Assembly: GCA_035478375.1 (NCBI GenBank)
Contig: DATIJQ010000013.1
Coordinates: 1 to 15,846 of the forward strand
Source: DASTDY01 sp035478375
GTDB lineage: Bacteria > Patescibacteriota > Saccharimonadia > Saccharimonadales > EFPC-124
Length of the DNA: 15,846 nt
Reading direction: 5' to 3'
Each line of letters starts with the position of its first letter. The stretch's first letter is position 1. The position numbers and the translations under genes are program-made. Positions 1 to 6,801 of this stretch are shown here, in pieces. The notes below the pieces were generated by a model. It made no database searches. It was not told the origin of the DNA and saw nothing but the letters and a program-made list of their open reading frames with translations.

Positions 1-249
1 TGGTGCTGGTTTGCGGTTGGCTTTATATTGCGGATACAATTTTAACCGCGCGCGAATGTTAGTTTTGGGCTTGTCCCACGCCACACACACGTAATCGGGT
101 TTGAGTTTTTTGACGATTTCGAGCGCCATCGTCGCAAAACCATACACGCCACCGGTGGGCGTGCCGTCTTTTGTGCTGAGGTTCGGCATGGCGTAATAAC
201 CACGGTAAAAAACTGATTTGCCATCTATAACAACAAGGCGCTGACTCAT
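1..249 (-). CDS. polA: DNA polymerase I, N-terminal part (cut by window edge)
   Basis: Only the first 83 codons lie in the window. The frame runs open from the ATG complementary to 247-249 to the left edge. The translation starts MSQRLVVIDGKSVFYRGYYA and ends with YKANRKPAP. The opening strand with VVIDG and the YKANR motif are hallmarks of the 5'-3' exonuclease (FEN/PIN-like) domain at the N-terminus of PolA; an aspartate in VIDG and another in AWDKP fit the metal-binding positions. The enzyme removes RNA primers and fills gaps in replication and repair. A free-standing 5'-3' exonuclease is the alternative, because the polymerase domain is outside the window. The gene diverges from the kinase at 339. 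A TATACT box ends only six bases before the ATG and no SD site is seen, so this start should be leaderless. Confidence 0.9.
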   Translation of the reverse strand, partial: MSQRLVVIDGKSVFYRGYYAMPNLSTKDGTPTGGVYGFATMALEIVKKLKPDYVCVAWDKPKTNIRARLKLYPQYKANRKPAP

Positions 250-255
250 GCCTTT

Positions 256-261
256 AGTATA
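256..261 (-). promoter_or_regulatory. polA -10 box, leaderless geometry
   Basis: On the minus strand TATACT is followed by six bases (AAAGGC) and then the polA ATG. A start of transcription about six or seven bases after the hexamer would fall on or next to the A of ATG. No clear -35 box is visible. The same hexamer and spacing recur before msrB. Confidence 0.55.
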
Positions 262-300
262 CATCAGGTGTGGCCGGCGGCCTACGTGCGAACTTTACAG

Positions 301-330
301 TTTACACGCCGTACGTACCTGCTGTATAAT
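301..330 (+). promoter_or_regulatory. Promoter of the P-loop kinase gene, leaderless geometry
   Basis: TTTACA at 301-306 and a perfect TATAAT at 325-330 are 18 bases apart. The ATG begins at 339, eight bases after the -10, so the predicted transcript has a leader of two bases or fewer. The GGGG at 333-336 would lie upstream of the transcription start and cannot serve as an SD. Confidence 0.65.
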
Positions 331-338
331 CCGGGGCA

Positions 339-908
339 ATGACAAGACCGCTTATTTTGGCTTTTGTGGGAATGCCTGGCTCAGGCAAAGGGACTTGCAC
401 AAGTTACCTTTCCCAAAAATATAATCTTCCACTTGTTCACTTTGGCAATATGTTATATGAAGAAGTCGCCCGTCGTGGCCTCGATAACGTCGCCGACGAA
501 AAATTTGTCCGCGAAGATATGCGCCGCAAAGAAGGTCCTGCTGTTTTTGCCAAACGCGTCGCCGAAAAAGCAAAAACTTACATAACAGATGGCGCAAAAG
601 CTGTTGTACTAGACGGGCTCTACAGTTGGAGTGAATACAAATATTTACGCAGTGTTTTTGACGACCAACTTGTAGTCATATGCGTCGCGGCACCGCGTAA
701 GTTACGTTACGAACGCGTTTTATCGCGGACTGATACTCACCGCAAATACACTTCAACAGCGCAAATCGAAGAACGCGAAACCGCCGAAATAGAAAACCTC
801 GAAAAAGGCGGCCCTATCGCAAATGCAGATTACACTTTACTTAACGACACCACACCCGAAGCGCTATACGCCCAGCTCAACAAAGTTTTAGCCGAAGTCA
901 GTTTTTGA
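339..908 (+). CDS. P-loop nucleotide kinase, UPF0200 / dephospho-CoA-kinase-like
   Basis: This 189-residue cytoplasmic protein opens with a beta strand and a Walker A loop, GMPGSGKG at residues 11-18, typical of the adenylate kinase / dephospho-CoA kinase group. The following LVHFGNMLYEEVARRGL, the basic MRRKEGPAVFAKRVAEK segment, the strand VVLDGLYS and the late ANADYTLLND match the order of motifs I associate with UPF0200/AAA_18 proteins, which are best known from archaea. It probably transfers a phosphate from ATP to a small substrate, but the substrate cannot be read from the sequence. Dephospho-CoA kinase or a nucleoside monophosphate kinase are possible. The ATG is set by the TATAAT box eight bases upstream. 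It diverges from polA over an 89-base gap and ends in TGA. Confidence 0.8.
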   Translation: MTRPLILAFVGMPGSGKGTCTSYLSQKYNLPLVHFGNMLYEEVARRGLDNVADEKFVREDMRRKEGPAVFAKRVAEKAKTYITDGAKAVVLDGLYSWSEYKYLRSVFDDQLVVICVAAPRKLRYERVLSRTDTHRKYTSTAQIEERETAEIENLEKGGPIANADYTLLNDTTPEALYAQLNKVLAEVSF

Positions 909-918
909 CCGCGTGCTT

Positions 919-958
919 TATAATAATCAGTAGCGGCCTAACACAGTAAATAGGGGGA
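919..958 (+). promoter_or_regulatory. Promoter and SD site of the ImmA/IrrE-type peptidase gene
   Basis: TATAAT lies at 919-924 just after the stop of the upstream gene, and a purine-rich AGGGGGA at 952-958 precedes the ATG at 961. Predicted transcription start near 931 gives a leader of about 30 bases with an SD, unlike the leaderless genes around it. No good -35 is seen. Confidence 0.5.
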
Positions 959-960
959 AT

Positions 961-1473
961 ATGGCGACACTTACTCTTGAAGACCAAAATCGCATTGATA
1001 CCGCCATCCAGGATTTACAGTTACAATTGGGCTTTTCTTACCCAGAAATGAATATACTGGATCTAGCTCAGACTGCGGGCGTGCAAGTTTTTGAAACCGA
1101 CCTGACAGAGCTCGGTGCAAGCGGACTGCTACAATACGATAACGACGAGCTAAAAACCAATCCTCGTATCTATCTCAATATTTCTATGAGCCCAGAGCGC
1201 AAAGTTTTTACCTTAGCGCACGAATTAGGCCATCATTTTTTGCACAAAGGGGAAAAGTGGCGGCTCGACAAATTAGACTACTCTCTGGAAGATCAAAATA
1301 CAAAAGAAGAAAGCGAAGCAAACTATTTTGCGGCCAGCATTTTAGTGCCTAAGGAACTTTTGCTTTATCGCAAATCCGAAGGCGACACTGTAGAAAGACT
1401 TGCCGATTACTTCAATGTCTCAATCCCTGTCGTTAAAAATAGACTTCGCTGGGTAGGTGTTAATGGCGGCTAA
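961..1473 (+). CDS. ImmA/IrrE (M78) family zinc metallopeptidase
   Basis: The protein has 170 residues. Its zinc-peptidase motif TLAHELGHHFLH carries HExxH at 87-91, and a downstream EESEANYFAASILVP segment around 116-130 supplies the usual third acidic ligand region followed by a hydrophobic helix. This order is characteristic of the ImmA/IrrE (peptidase M78) family. Known members cleave helix-turn-helix repressors: ImmA cleaves ImmR in ICEBs1, and IrrE/PprI cleaves DdrO in Deinococcus. No repressor gene lies nearby. Instead the 3' end overlaps by 11 bases the gene of a small two-helix membrane protein, implying co-translation. There is no signal peptide, so it should be cytoplasmic. The start is supported by AGGGGG just upstream. 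Target and trigger are unknown. Confidence 0.85.
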   Translation: MATLTLEDQNRIDTAIQDLQLQLGFSYPEMNILDLAQTAGVQVFETDLTELGASGLLQYDNDELKTNPRIYLNISMSPERKVFTLAHELGHHFLHKGEKWRLDKLDYSLEDQNTKEESEANYFAASILVPKELLLYRKSEGDTVERLADYFNVSIPVVKNRLRWVGVNGG

Positions 1474-1831
1474 AGTGGATTTTGACCCTGACAACTGGAA
1501 TGATCTTCTCCACTCCGTTGCCTCAAAAGCTAAGGACGTTCTGCCCTCAGCATATGAAGCTCCCAAAAATGTCAAACAAGACACCGAAAAACTGCAAGAA
1601 CAAAAAGGAAGACACCGCGAAAAACTACTCAAACTAATTGGTAGGTTGAGCCTGGCAAGTTTCGTTTTGCTTACCGTCGTGGTTATTCTGCAAATGCTTG
1701 TCAGAATATGGAATCCTCAGTACATGGGAATAAGCGATGGCGCCTTGAATATACTAGCAGTTAGCGTATTCGGTGAAGTTATAACCGTCGTCGGCACAAT
1801 AGTCTACCAGGTATGGAAAGATCCGAAGTAA
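1463..1831 (+). CDS. Small two-helix membrane protein paired with the peptidase
   Basis: The chosen ATG at 1463 gives 122 residues; a GTG two codons earlier (1457) is an alternative. AGGTG at 1455-1459 is a weak, close SD. The gene overlaps the end of the peptidase gene by 11 bases, so the two are likely translationally coupled. About 50 charged residues, including a lysine/glutamate-rich stretch with coiled-coil potential (VKQDTEKLQEQKGRHREK), precede a hydrophobic helix at about 57-78 (SLASFVLLTVVVILQMLV) and a second at about 90-114 (ILAVSVFGEVITVVGTIVY). No family is recognised. I infer that it anchors or senses for the peptidase. It converges on rpoD with only six bases between the stop codons. 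Confidence 0.7.
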   Translation: MAAKVDFDPDNWNDLLHSVASKAKDVLPSAYEAPKNVKQDTEKLQEQKGRHREKLLKLIGRLSLASFVLLTVVVILQMLVRIWNPQYMGISDGALNILAVSVFGEVITVVGTIVYQVWKDPK

Positions 1832-1837
1832 TCTAGG

Positions 1838-2971
1838 CTACTGTAAATATTCGTAAAGCTTTTTAGCGTCTTTGTGTTTGCGCAACTTGCTCAAAGCTTT
1901 GGCTTCAATCTGGCGAATGCGTTCGCGCGTCACCGTAAATTCCTGGCCGACTTCTTCGAGCGTGTGGCTTTTGCCGTCTTCTAACCCAAAGCGCATTTTT
2001 AGGATTTTTTGCTCGCGTTCGGTCAGCACGCCGAGCATTTCTTTGACGTGTTCTTTTAACAGCTGCGTGGCGGCAGATTCTTCTGGACTTTGGGCATCTT
2101 CGTCAACAATAAAGTCACCGAGCACCGAGTCGTCGTCATCGTCGCGCACGTTTGCATCAAGGCTGGAGATCTCTTGCTTAATGCGCATAACGTACTCGAC
2201 CTTTTCGGACTCCATTTCCATGGCTTTGGCGAGCTCTTCGATACTTGGCTCACGGTTGAGTTCTTGCGTTAAACGGCGCTGTGTGCGCAACAATTTGTTA
2301 ATCGTCTCAACCATGTGTACTGGAATGCGGATGGTGCGCGCCTGGTCGGCAATAGCGCGGGTAATCGCCTGGCGAATCCACCACGTGGCGTACGTACTAA
2401 ACTTAAAGCCTTTGTCTGGGTCGAACTTTTCGACCGCACGCAACAAACCGGTGTTACCTTCTTGGATCAAGTCCAAAAAGTCCAAACCGCGGCCGCTGTA
2501 CCGTTTGGCAATCGAAACTACCAACCGCAAGTTTGCCTGCGCCATCTTGTCTTTGGCGCCACGGCCGTCCTTGACCAATTTTGCGATTTCGTCGTGTTTT
2601 TTAGTCCCGGCTTTGACGGTTTCGAGTTCTCTTTTTGCTTCGTCGCCATGCTTAATGCGCTGAGCGAGTTCGAACTCTTCATCAGGGGTCAGCAGTTTGA
2701 TTTTGCCGATTTCGCGCAAGTATAAACGCACGCTGTCGTCCGAAATATCGTCGAGGTACGACTGGTTAGTGGTAACGTCGTCCTCTTGCCAGTCCTCTTC
2801 TTCCTCTTCAAAGTCGCCGGGTGCCGGTTCTTCGATAGTTTCGTCGCTTAAATCGGTGCTCGATACCGGAATGTTTACCGCCACATCGTCGCCCAAATCG
2901 GCGGCATCATCTAAGATTGGTTGTTCGTCAAATTCACCGGTAGGTTTTTGGGCTGCAGCCTTTTTTGGCAT
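1838..2971 (-). CDS. rpoD: Primary sigma factor, sigma-70 (RpoD)
   Basis: This 377-residue protein directs RNA polymerase to housekeeping promoters. After an acidic N-terminal stretch (about residues 10-75) that stands in for region 1.1, the order is region 1.2 (DSVRLYLREIGKIKLLTPDE), region 2 (ANLRLVVSIAKRYSGRGLDF, then FSTYATWWIRQAI for -10 recognition), region 3, and region 4 (LTEREQKILKMRFGLEDGKS, with the helix-turn-helix TLEEVGQEFTVTRERIRQIE at about 337-356 for the -35). The large non-conserved insert of proteobacterial RpoD is absent. It follows dnaG by eight bases and has a good SD (TTAGGAG, seen in reverse at 2977-2983), matching the classic dnaG-rpoD macromolecular synthesis operon without rpsU. 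The -10 boxes in this window fit a group-1 sigma. Confidence 0.97.
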   Translation of the reverse strand: MPKKAAAQKPTGEFDEQPILDDAADLGDDVAVNIPVSSTDLSDETIEEPAPGDFEEEEEDWQEDDVTTNQSYLDDISDDSVRLYLREIGKIKLLTPDEEFELAQRIKHGDEAKRELETVKAGTKKHDEIAKLVKDGRGAKDKMAQANLRLVVSIAKRYSGRGLDFLDLIQEGNTGLLRAVEKFDPDKGFKFSTYATWWIRQAITRAIADQARTIRIPVHMVETINKLLRTQRRLTQELNREPSIEELAKAMEMESEKVEYVMRIKQEISSLDANVRDDDDDSVLGDFIVDEDAQSPEESAATQLLKEHVKEMLGVLTEREQKILKMRFGLEDGKSHTLEEVGQEFTVTRERIRQIEAKALSKLRKHKDAKKLYEYLQ

Positions 2972-2979
2972 AAAATCTC

Positions 2980-4698
2980 CTAACGTTTAAGGGCCTCTAT
3001 TTGTTGGTCGAGTTGTTTAATGCGCGTGTTGAGCTCCTGCCGCTCGGTTTCGTCTTCGGACGCCATAAATCGTTTGGCAAGCGCCGCCCGCACACTTTGT
3101 TTGTGTTCTTTTTTGATTCTTTTTGCAATATCGGCCGCAACGTAATGCAGCTCGTCTGACAGCGCCGCGTATTTTGTGTCGGCGATCAGTTCTAACTCGT
3201 TTATTTTAACACTTGTGGCGTCGGATTGCAAAAGAGGCTCATCAGTTTTGAGGTGCGTGGCGATGGCTTGGCGTAACTCGCCGCTAAATTCAGTTGGCTC
3301 GAGTTTGTTGAGGTGGTCGCGCAATTGGTGGTGACGCAATGCCAGCGCCAGCAAATGATCTTGGTAAGCGGCTGGGTCGGGACCAGTTGGCGCAACAGGT
3401 CTGGCGGCGGGTTTTGGCGCGGCTTGGGACGTCGCTTGTTGATCCAATTTTTTATCCAGCGCGGCAAATGAGGTGTTAATCCGCTTGCTAACCACCTGCA
3501 AATAATGTTCGCGCAGCACTGGGTCGCCAATGGTACGCACAATGGCCAGCACGCGGTCGGTGATGCGGCGTTTGCCTTCGGCGCTGGTTAGGTCGTATTG
3601 GGCGGCGTAAATATCGAGCAGCCATTCGATGGCGTCTTTTGGATTTTCGATTGCCTTTTGCCACAGCGCGACGTCTTTTTTTATGAGCTCGTCGGGGTCT
3701 TTGGCGTCATCGCTCCAGCCAATAATCCCGAGCGTGATGCCTAAATTGCTGGCAATGCCAATGGCGCGTTCGGTGGCGGCAATGCCGGCTTTGTCGGCGT
3801 CAAATGCTAGGCGCACATCTTGGGTAAAGCGACTTAAGGTGCGCAAGTGGTATTCGGTCAGGGCTGTGCCGGCCGTGGCGACCACGTTTTTTATTTCGAC
3901 TTGATGGCTGGCGATGACGTCGGCGTTGCCTTCTACCACAACCGCAAAATCGGCCCGGCGAATCGCTTCTTTGGCCAAATGCAGGCCAAACACGTGGCGC
4001 GATTTGTCGTACAAAATGGTTTGCGGCGTGTTGATGTATTTGGGCGCGCCAGGGTCGTCAGCAATAATGCGGGCGGTGAAGCCAATGGGGCGACCTTGGG
4101 CGTCGGCCAGGCAGACCATCATGCGACCGCGAAACATGTCACTGGGGCGACCGCGGCGGCTTACAACTAGGCCAGCGTCGCGCAGTTCGCCTTCGGTGAA
4201 ACCGCGTTTGGTCAGCGCTTTATACAGTTCGTCTTGACTGGGCGAAAAACCCATCATAAAATCGGCAATCACCTGCTTGTTAAAGCCGCGTTTTTTAAAA
4301 TATGTAATGGCCACCGGGCTGCGCGTGAGCACCTGCTGGTAAAATTTGGCGGCGAGGTCAACTGCCGCAAACAAGCGTTCCTTTTTTTTGCCAAAACTGC
4401 CATCGCCGGTTTGATGGTATTGGGCCAAGTCGACCCCGGCTTTGCGGGCCAAAAGTTCCATGGCGCCTTTAAAATCGACGCCTTCCATTTCCATGACAAA
4501 AGTAAAAACGTCGCCACCTTTGCCGCTGCTAAAATCGTGCCAAATGTGTTTGTCGGGGCTGACCATAAAGCTGGCGGATTTTTCTTGGCTAAATGGACTG
4601 AGCCCTTTAAAATTACGCCCGGCGCGCTTGAGCTGGACGTATTGGCCGATGACGTCCTCGATGTTGAGGCGGCTGCGAATTTCTTCTTTGGCTTCCAT
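2980..4698 (-). CDS. dnaG: DNA primase DnaG with degenerate zinc-binding domain
   Basis: The protein has 572 residues from the ATG at 4698. The open frame extends 58 codons further upstream, but a -10 box lies in that extension, seven bases before this ATG, and homology begins here. The N-terminal CHC2-like domain has the right fold cues (LKRAGRNFKGLSPF, then SPDKHIWHDFSSGKGGDVF), yet all four zinc ligands are replaced: Ser34, Ser37, Asp55 and Ser58 stand where Cys, His, Cys and Cys are usual. The catalytic core is intact: RGRMMVCLAD, the TOPRIM glutamate in VVVEGNADVI (Glu256) and FDADKAG (Asp300, Asp302). A C-terminal helical part should bind the replicative helicase. It makes RNA primers for lagging-strand synthesis and heads an operon with rpoD. 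Confidence 0.95.
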   Translation of the reverse strand: MEAKEEIRSRLNIEDVIGQYVQLKRAGRNFKGLSPFSQEKSASFMVSPDKHIWHDFSSGKGGDVFTFVMEMEGVDFKGAMELLARKAGVDLAQYHQTGDGSFGKKKERLFAAVDLAAKFYQQVLTRSPVAITYFKKRGFNKQVIADFMMGFSPSQDELYKALTKRGFTEGELRDAGLVVSRRGRPSDMFRGRMMVCLADAQGRPIGFTARIIADDPGAPKYINTPQTILYDKSRHVFGLHLAKEAIRRADFAVVVEGNADVIASHQVEIKNVVATAGTALTEYHLRTLSRFTQDVRLAFDADKAGIAATERAIGIASNLGITLGIIGWSDDAKDPDELIKKDVALWQKAIENPKDAIEWLLDIYAAQYDLTSAEGKRRITDRVLAIVRTIGDPVLREHYLQVVSKRINTSFAALDKKLDQQATSQAAPKPAARPVAPTGPDPAAYQDHLLALALRHHQLRDHLNKLEPTEFSGELRQAIATHLKTDEPLLQSDATSVKINELELIADTKYAALSDELHYVAADIAKRIKKEHKQSVRAALAKRFMASEDETERQELNTRIKQLDQQIEALKR

Positions 4699-4705
4699 TG
4701 GTTTT

Positions 4706-4714
4706 ATTCTACCA
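4706..4714 (-). promoter_or_regulatory. dnaG-rpoD operon extended -10, leaderless geometry
   Basis: The minus strand reads TGGTAGAAT, an extended -10 (TGn plus TAGAAT at 4706-4711), then seven bases and the dnaG ATG. No SD is present. A weak TTTCAA lies about 18 bases further upstream. The 176-base gap between dnaG and the divergent gene at 4875 otherwise holds only short GGAG/CTCC stems. Confidence 0.6.
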
Positions 4715-4859
4715 CTGTTTTTATTGGGGTTGAAAGTAACACGCCCGACGGGGCAGCTATCGCAAAATATTCTTGGAGCATTCTCCTCAAAAATTTGCGT
4801 ATCGAACTGGAGGCATAAGACTCCACAACGTAAACGACTAGAACTCCCCACCCCACTTA

Positions 4860-4868
4860 TGGTTAAAT
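4860..4868 (+). promoter_or_regulatory. Extended -10 before the 4875 gene, leaderless geometry
   Basis: TGG followed by TTAAAT (4863-4868) ends six bases before the ATG at 4875. The hexamer matches the consensus at four of six positions and no -35 or SD is evident, so this is a weaker example of the leaderless arrangement. Confidence 0.4.
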
Positions 4869-4874
4869 ACAACC

Positions 4875-5453
4875 ATGCAACCTAAATATTACGGCGCGGC
4901 AGCGCGGTACAATAAATCGGGCAGCACGACACCACTGACTCGTCGTTTGCTGGTTATTGGTGGGTTGGTCGTGGGTGTTATTATTTTTGCTATCGTTGTA
5001 TTTAGCGTGCTTGGCGCCATAAGCAAGGGGCCGCAAGATGCGTTTACTCATTTTGCAGCGCGTGAATCAAACCTTGCCACCCTTATGGATCAACAATCCC
5101 CGCATATTCAAAGCGGCGATTTAAGCGCCATAAACGTAACTGGTAAACTTTTGTTTAATGGCGACAATAGCGCGGCACAAAGGCTGCTCACTTCTGCGTT
5201 TGGTTTGCAGGCCATTCCGGCTGATGTGACCGCTAGCGAAACAGATAACACCGTAACTACAAGCTTACAAAATGCCTCCCTTAACGGCACGTTCGACCAC
5301 ACATACGTGAGTATTTTGCAACAAGAGATCGCCAGCACCTACAACGGTGCACAAGCGCTGGCAAGCAGTGGTGGTGCAATTGGAGCGCTGGCAAAAAAGG
5401 CTATGGCCAACCTTACGACGATTAACGATCAGCTGACAGCGTTAAAGCTTTAG
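4875..5453 (+). CDS. Single-pass membrane protein of unknown function
   Basis: I do not recognise this 192-residue protein. A short basic N-terminus (KYYGAAARYNKSG, then LTRR) precedes one strong hydrophobic helix at about residues 24-47 (LLVIGGLVVGVIIFAIVVFS). The rest, about 145 residues, is polar, rich in Ala, Thr, Ser and Asn, and has no cysteine, so it should be an extracytoplasmic domain anchored by the N-terminal helix. No lipobox or catalytic motif is visible. It is monocistronic, divergent from dnaG, and its TAG stop overlaps the TAA stop of the converging yjbR-like gene (bases 5450-5453). The start is supported by the -10-like TTAAAT six bases upstream. Type IV pilin-like or surface roles are possible but unsupported. 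Confidence 0.75.
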   Translation: MQPKYYGAAARYNKSGSTTPLTRRLLVIGGLVVGVIIFAIVVFSVLGAISKGPQDAFTHFAARESNLATLMDQQSPHIQSGDLSAINVTGKLLFNGDNSAAQRLLTSAFGLQAIPADVTASETDNTVTTSLQNASLNGTFDHTYVSILQQEIASTYNGAQALASSGGAIGALAKKAMANLTTINDQLTALKL

Positions 5454-5776
5454 GCCGCCGTACTTACCAAATGGTGAGCATGGCGAATCAGGTCAAAGAC
5501 TTCGTCGATCGTTAACTGACCACTGCAAATTACGGTGTTCCATTGCTTGGGGTTGAGGTTTTGGCCGGGCAAAATGGTCTCGTATTTATCGCGTAATATT
5601 TGGGCGAGTTGCGGGTCGCAGCGCAGGCTGATGCGCACCGGATTCACATCTTCTTGCAGCAGCGCAAACATTGCGTCGCCGATTTTGTACACGGCAAGCG
5701 TTGGTTTAAATGGGTAACTTTTTTGGGCGTCCGTGAACGTTTGTAAAAACGCATCGAGTTCAGCAGCGGTTATCAT
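5450..5776 (-). CDS. MmcQ/YjbR-family protein
   Basis: This 108-residue protein fits the MmcQ/YjbR fold. Its N-terminal helix is followed by YPFKPTLAVYKIGDAMFALL, the ISLRCDP strand with QLAQILRDKYETILPG, and LNPKQWNTVICSGQLTIDEVFDLIRHAHHLV, the tryptophan-containing segment that ends family members. These proteins have a CyaY-like, double-wing fold and are often called DNA-binding, but their role is not established. The gene is the last of the msrB-orn-yjbR unit: its ATG overlaps the TGA of orn (ATGA), and a short AGG lies four bases before it. Its stop codon overlaps that of the convergent gene. Length is normal for the family. Confidence 0.85.
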   Translation of the reverse strand: MITAAELDAFLQTFTDAQKSYPFKPTLAVYKIGDAMFALLQEDVNPVRISLRCDPQLAQILRDKYETILPGQNLNPKQWNTVICSGQLTIDEVFDLIRHAHHLVSTAA

Positions 5777-6327
5777 TTACCTAATTTCTCTAAATAAAAT
5801 TTAAGTTCAGCAATACTTTCTTCTATATCGCCCAGCGCGCGGTGGGTTTCTTTTTTAGGAAATTCCAAACCATATTTTGCCTGCATAACCACCTTAAAAG
5901 CGCTAACATCGAGCATGCGGTAATGTAACCGCTGCTCTAATTTTGGCCACCATGCGCGAATAAACTGGCGGTCTTGGTGGATGGAATTGCCGGCCAAAAG
6001 CACAATGGCATCTTTGCCAGCTATGTTGTTAACGAGACCAATAACTTGTTGTTCGACGTCGGCTTCGGGCGGTGCGGCCAGCGATAGCTGTATGAGTTCT
6101 TCGGTTTCGATTGGGCGTGCGGCAGCCCACGGGTTAGCGCCAAATTTTGTGCGCAGCTCGGACTCAGCCTGGTGTACGCCGCTTTCGAACTGGCCGAGTT
6201 CGGTAAAATCCCAATCGGTCATAATGGCGCCGACTTCGACAATGCGATCGGACGCCGGTTTTAAGCCCGTCATCTCTAGGTCGAGCCATAATAAAAACTT
6301 GGGGGTCATGCGTTTAAGATCGGTCAT
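5773..6327 (-). CDS. orn: Oligoribonuclease, DEDDh 3'-5' exonuclease
   Basis: The protein has 184 residues and carries the DEDDh exonuclease motifs in order: LWLDLEMTGL with Asp16 and Glu18 (ExoI), GNSIHQDRQF (ExoII) and HRALGDIEES with the catalytic His and Asp (ExoIII). These and the ending LKFYLEKLGK match oligoribonuclease, which degrades two- to five-base RNA fragments and pGpG to mononucleotides in the cytoplasm. A general RNase T/DnaQ-type enzyme is less likely because of the DLEMTGL signature and the length. The chosen ATG overlaps the msrB TGA as ATGA; an internal Met7 is an alternative. No SD stands before it, so translation is probably coupled to msrB. The downstream gene overlaps in the same way. 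Confidence 0.93.
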   Translation of the reverse strand: MTDLKRMTPKFLLWLDLEMTGLKPASDRIVEVGAIMTDWDFTELGQFESGVHQAESELRTKFGANPWAAARPIETEELIQLSLAAPPEADVEQQVIGLVNNIAGKDAIVLLAGNSIHQDRQFIRAWWPKLEQRLHYRMLDVSAFKVVMQAKYGLEFPKKETHRALGDIEESIAELKFYLEKLGK

Positions 6328-6719
6328 TTTTTAGGCTCAAAATTAAGTGATACAGAATTTATGCAGTAGCGCTGGCCAGTTGGCTGGTCGGGTGCATCAT
6401 CAAAAATGTGACCGAGGTGGCTGCCGCAATTGGTGCACGTAACTTCGGTGCGGGACATGCCATGAGTGGTATCGGTATGGAATTCGACCGCGCCAGGTTT
6501 GGCGTCATAAAAACTAGGCCAGCCGCAGTGAGCATCAAACTTTGTATCGCTGCCGAATAGTTCAGCACCACACGCAGCGCACACGTATTTGCCAGCGCCG
6601 CTTTCGGTTTCGTATTTGCCGGTAAAGGGCAGCTCGGTCCCTTTTTCGCGCAAGATGTGATATTGCTCAGGGGTTAAAATCTTGCGCCACTCGGCGTCGG
6701 TAGTTTGTTTATTTGGCAT
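6324..6719 (-). CDS. msrB: Peptide methionine-(R)-S-oxide reductase MsrB
   Basis: This 131-residue protein is the standard MsrB length. It reduces methionine-R-sulfoxide in proteins, repairing oxidative damage. It contains WRKILTPEQYHILREKGTE, both zinc CxxC pairs (Cys47/Cys50 in CAACGAELF and Cys95/Cys98 in CTNCGSHLGH), Cys65 in HCGWPSF as a possible resolving residue, HTDTTHGMSR and the catalytic Cys119 in RYCINSVSLNF. The open frame extends 72 codons upstream, but that extension crosses the promoter and the terminator of the preceding gene, so MPNKQT at 6719 is the start. A TTGGCA/TATACT promoter ends six bases before the ATG. It heads a three-gene unit with orn and yjbR joined by ATGA overlaps. 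Confidence 0.96.
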   Translation of the reverse strand: MPNKQTTDAEWRKILTPEQYHILREKGTELPFTGKYETESGAGKYVCAACGAELFGSDTKFDAHCGWPSFYDAKPGAVEFHTDTTHGMSRTEVTCTNCGSHLGHIFDDAPDQPTGQRYCINSVSLNFEPKK

Positions 6720-6725
6720 AGTTTT

Positions 6726-6754
6726 AGTATACCGCCAGGATGCTGTGTTGCCAA
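6726..6754 (-). promoter_or_regulatory. msrB operon promoter, leaderless geometry
   Basis: The minus strand shows TTGGCA (complement of 6749-6754), exactly 17 bases, and TATACT (complement of 6726-6731), then AAAACT and the ATG. This is the cleanest leaderless promoter of the window: good -35, good -10, six-base gap to the start codon and no SD. Confidence 0.75.
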
Positions 6755-6764
6755 AACATGACTT

Positions 6765-6793
6765 GAGGCGGGAGCAGCTGGTGCTCCCGCCTC
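6765..6793 (-). terminator. Strong hairpin terminator of orphan gene 6802-7515
   Basis: A perfect 12-bp stem (GAGGCGGGAGCA against TGCTCCCGCCTC) closes a five-base loop. It begins nine bases after the orphan gene's stop and ends ten bases before the msrB -35, insulating the two units. The T-tract that follows on the minus strand is imperfect (AAGTCATGTTTT), so termination may be partial or factor-assisted. Confidence 0.75.
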
Positions 6794-6801
6794 GTGGTTC
6801 G

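Noticed and set aside
961..1831. Toxin-antitoxin reading of the ImmA/IrrE peptidase and its partner.
   Set aside because: No HTH antitoxin or toxin domain is encoded nearby; the partner is a membrane protein. There is no evidence of toxicity in the sequence.
1872..2663. 263-codon plus-strand frame over rpoD.
   Set aside because: Antisense shadow of an unmistakable sigma-70 gene; Ser/Arg-rich low-complexity translation.
4234..4818. 194-codon plus-strand frame over the 5' part of dnaG.
   Set aside because: Antisense shadow of dnaG; it also spans the dnaG promoter region.
4712..4859. Possible structured RNA in the dnaG/4875 gap (GGAG/CTCC stems, tmRNA-like AAACGACTAG string).
   Set aside because: The stems are only four or five base pairs, there is no tRNA-like end or tag frame, and the gap is explained by two divergent promoters.
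4699..4872. Upstream extension of dnaG by 58 codons.
   Set aside because: The extension contains the TGG-TAGAAT -10 element and has no primase homology; the ATG at 4698 matches the family N-terminus.
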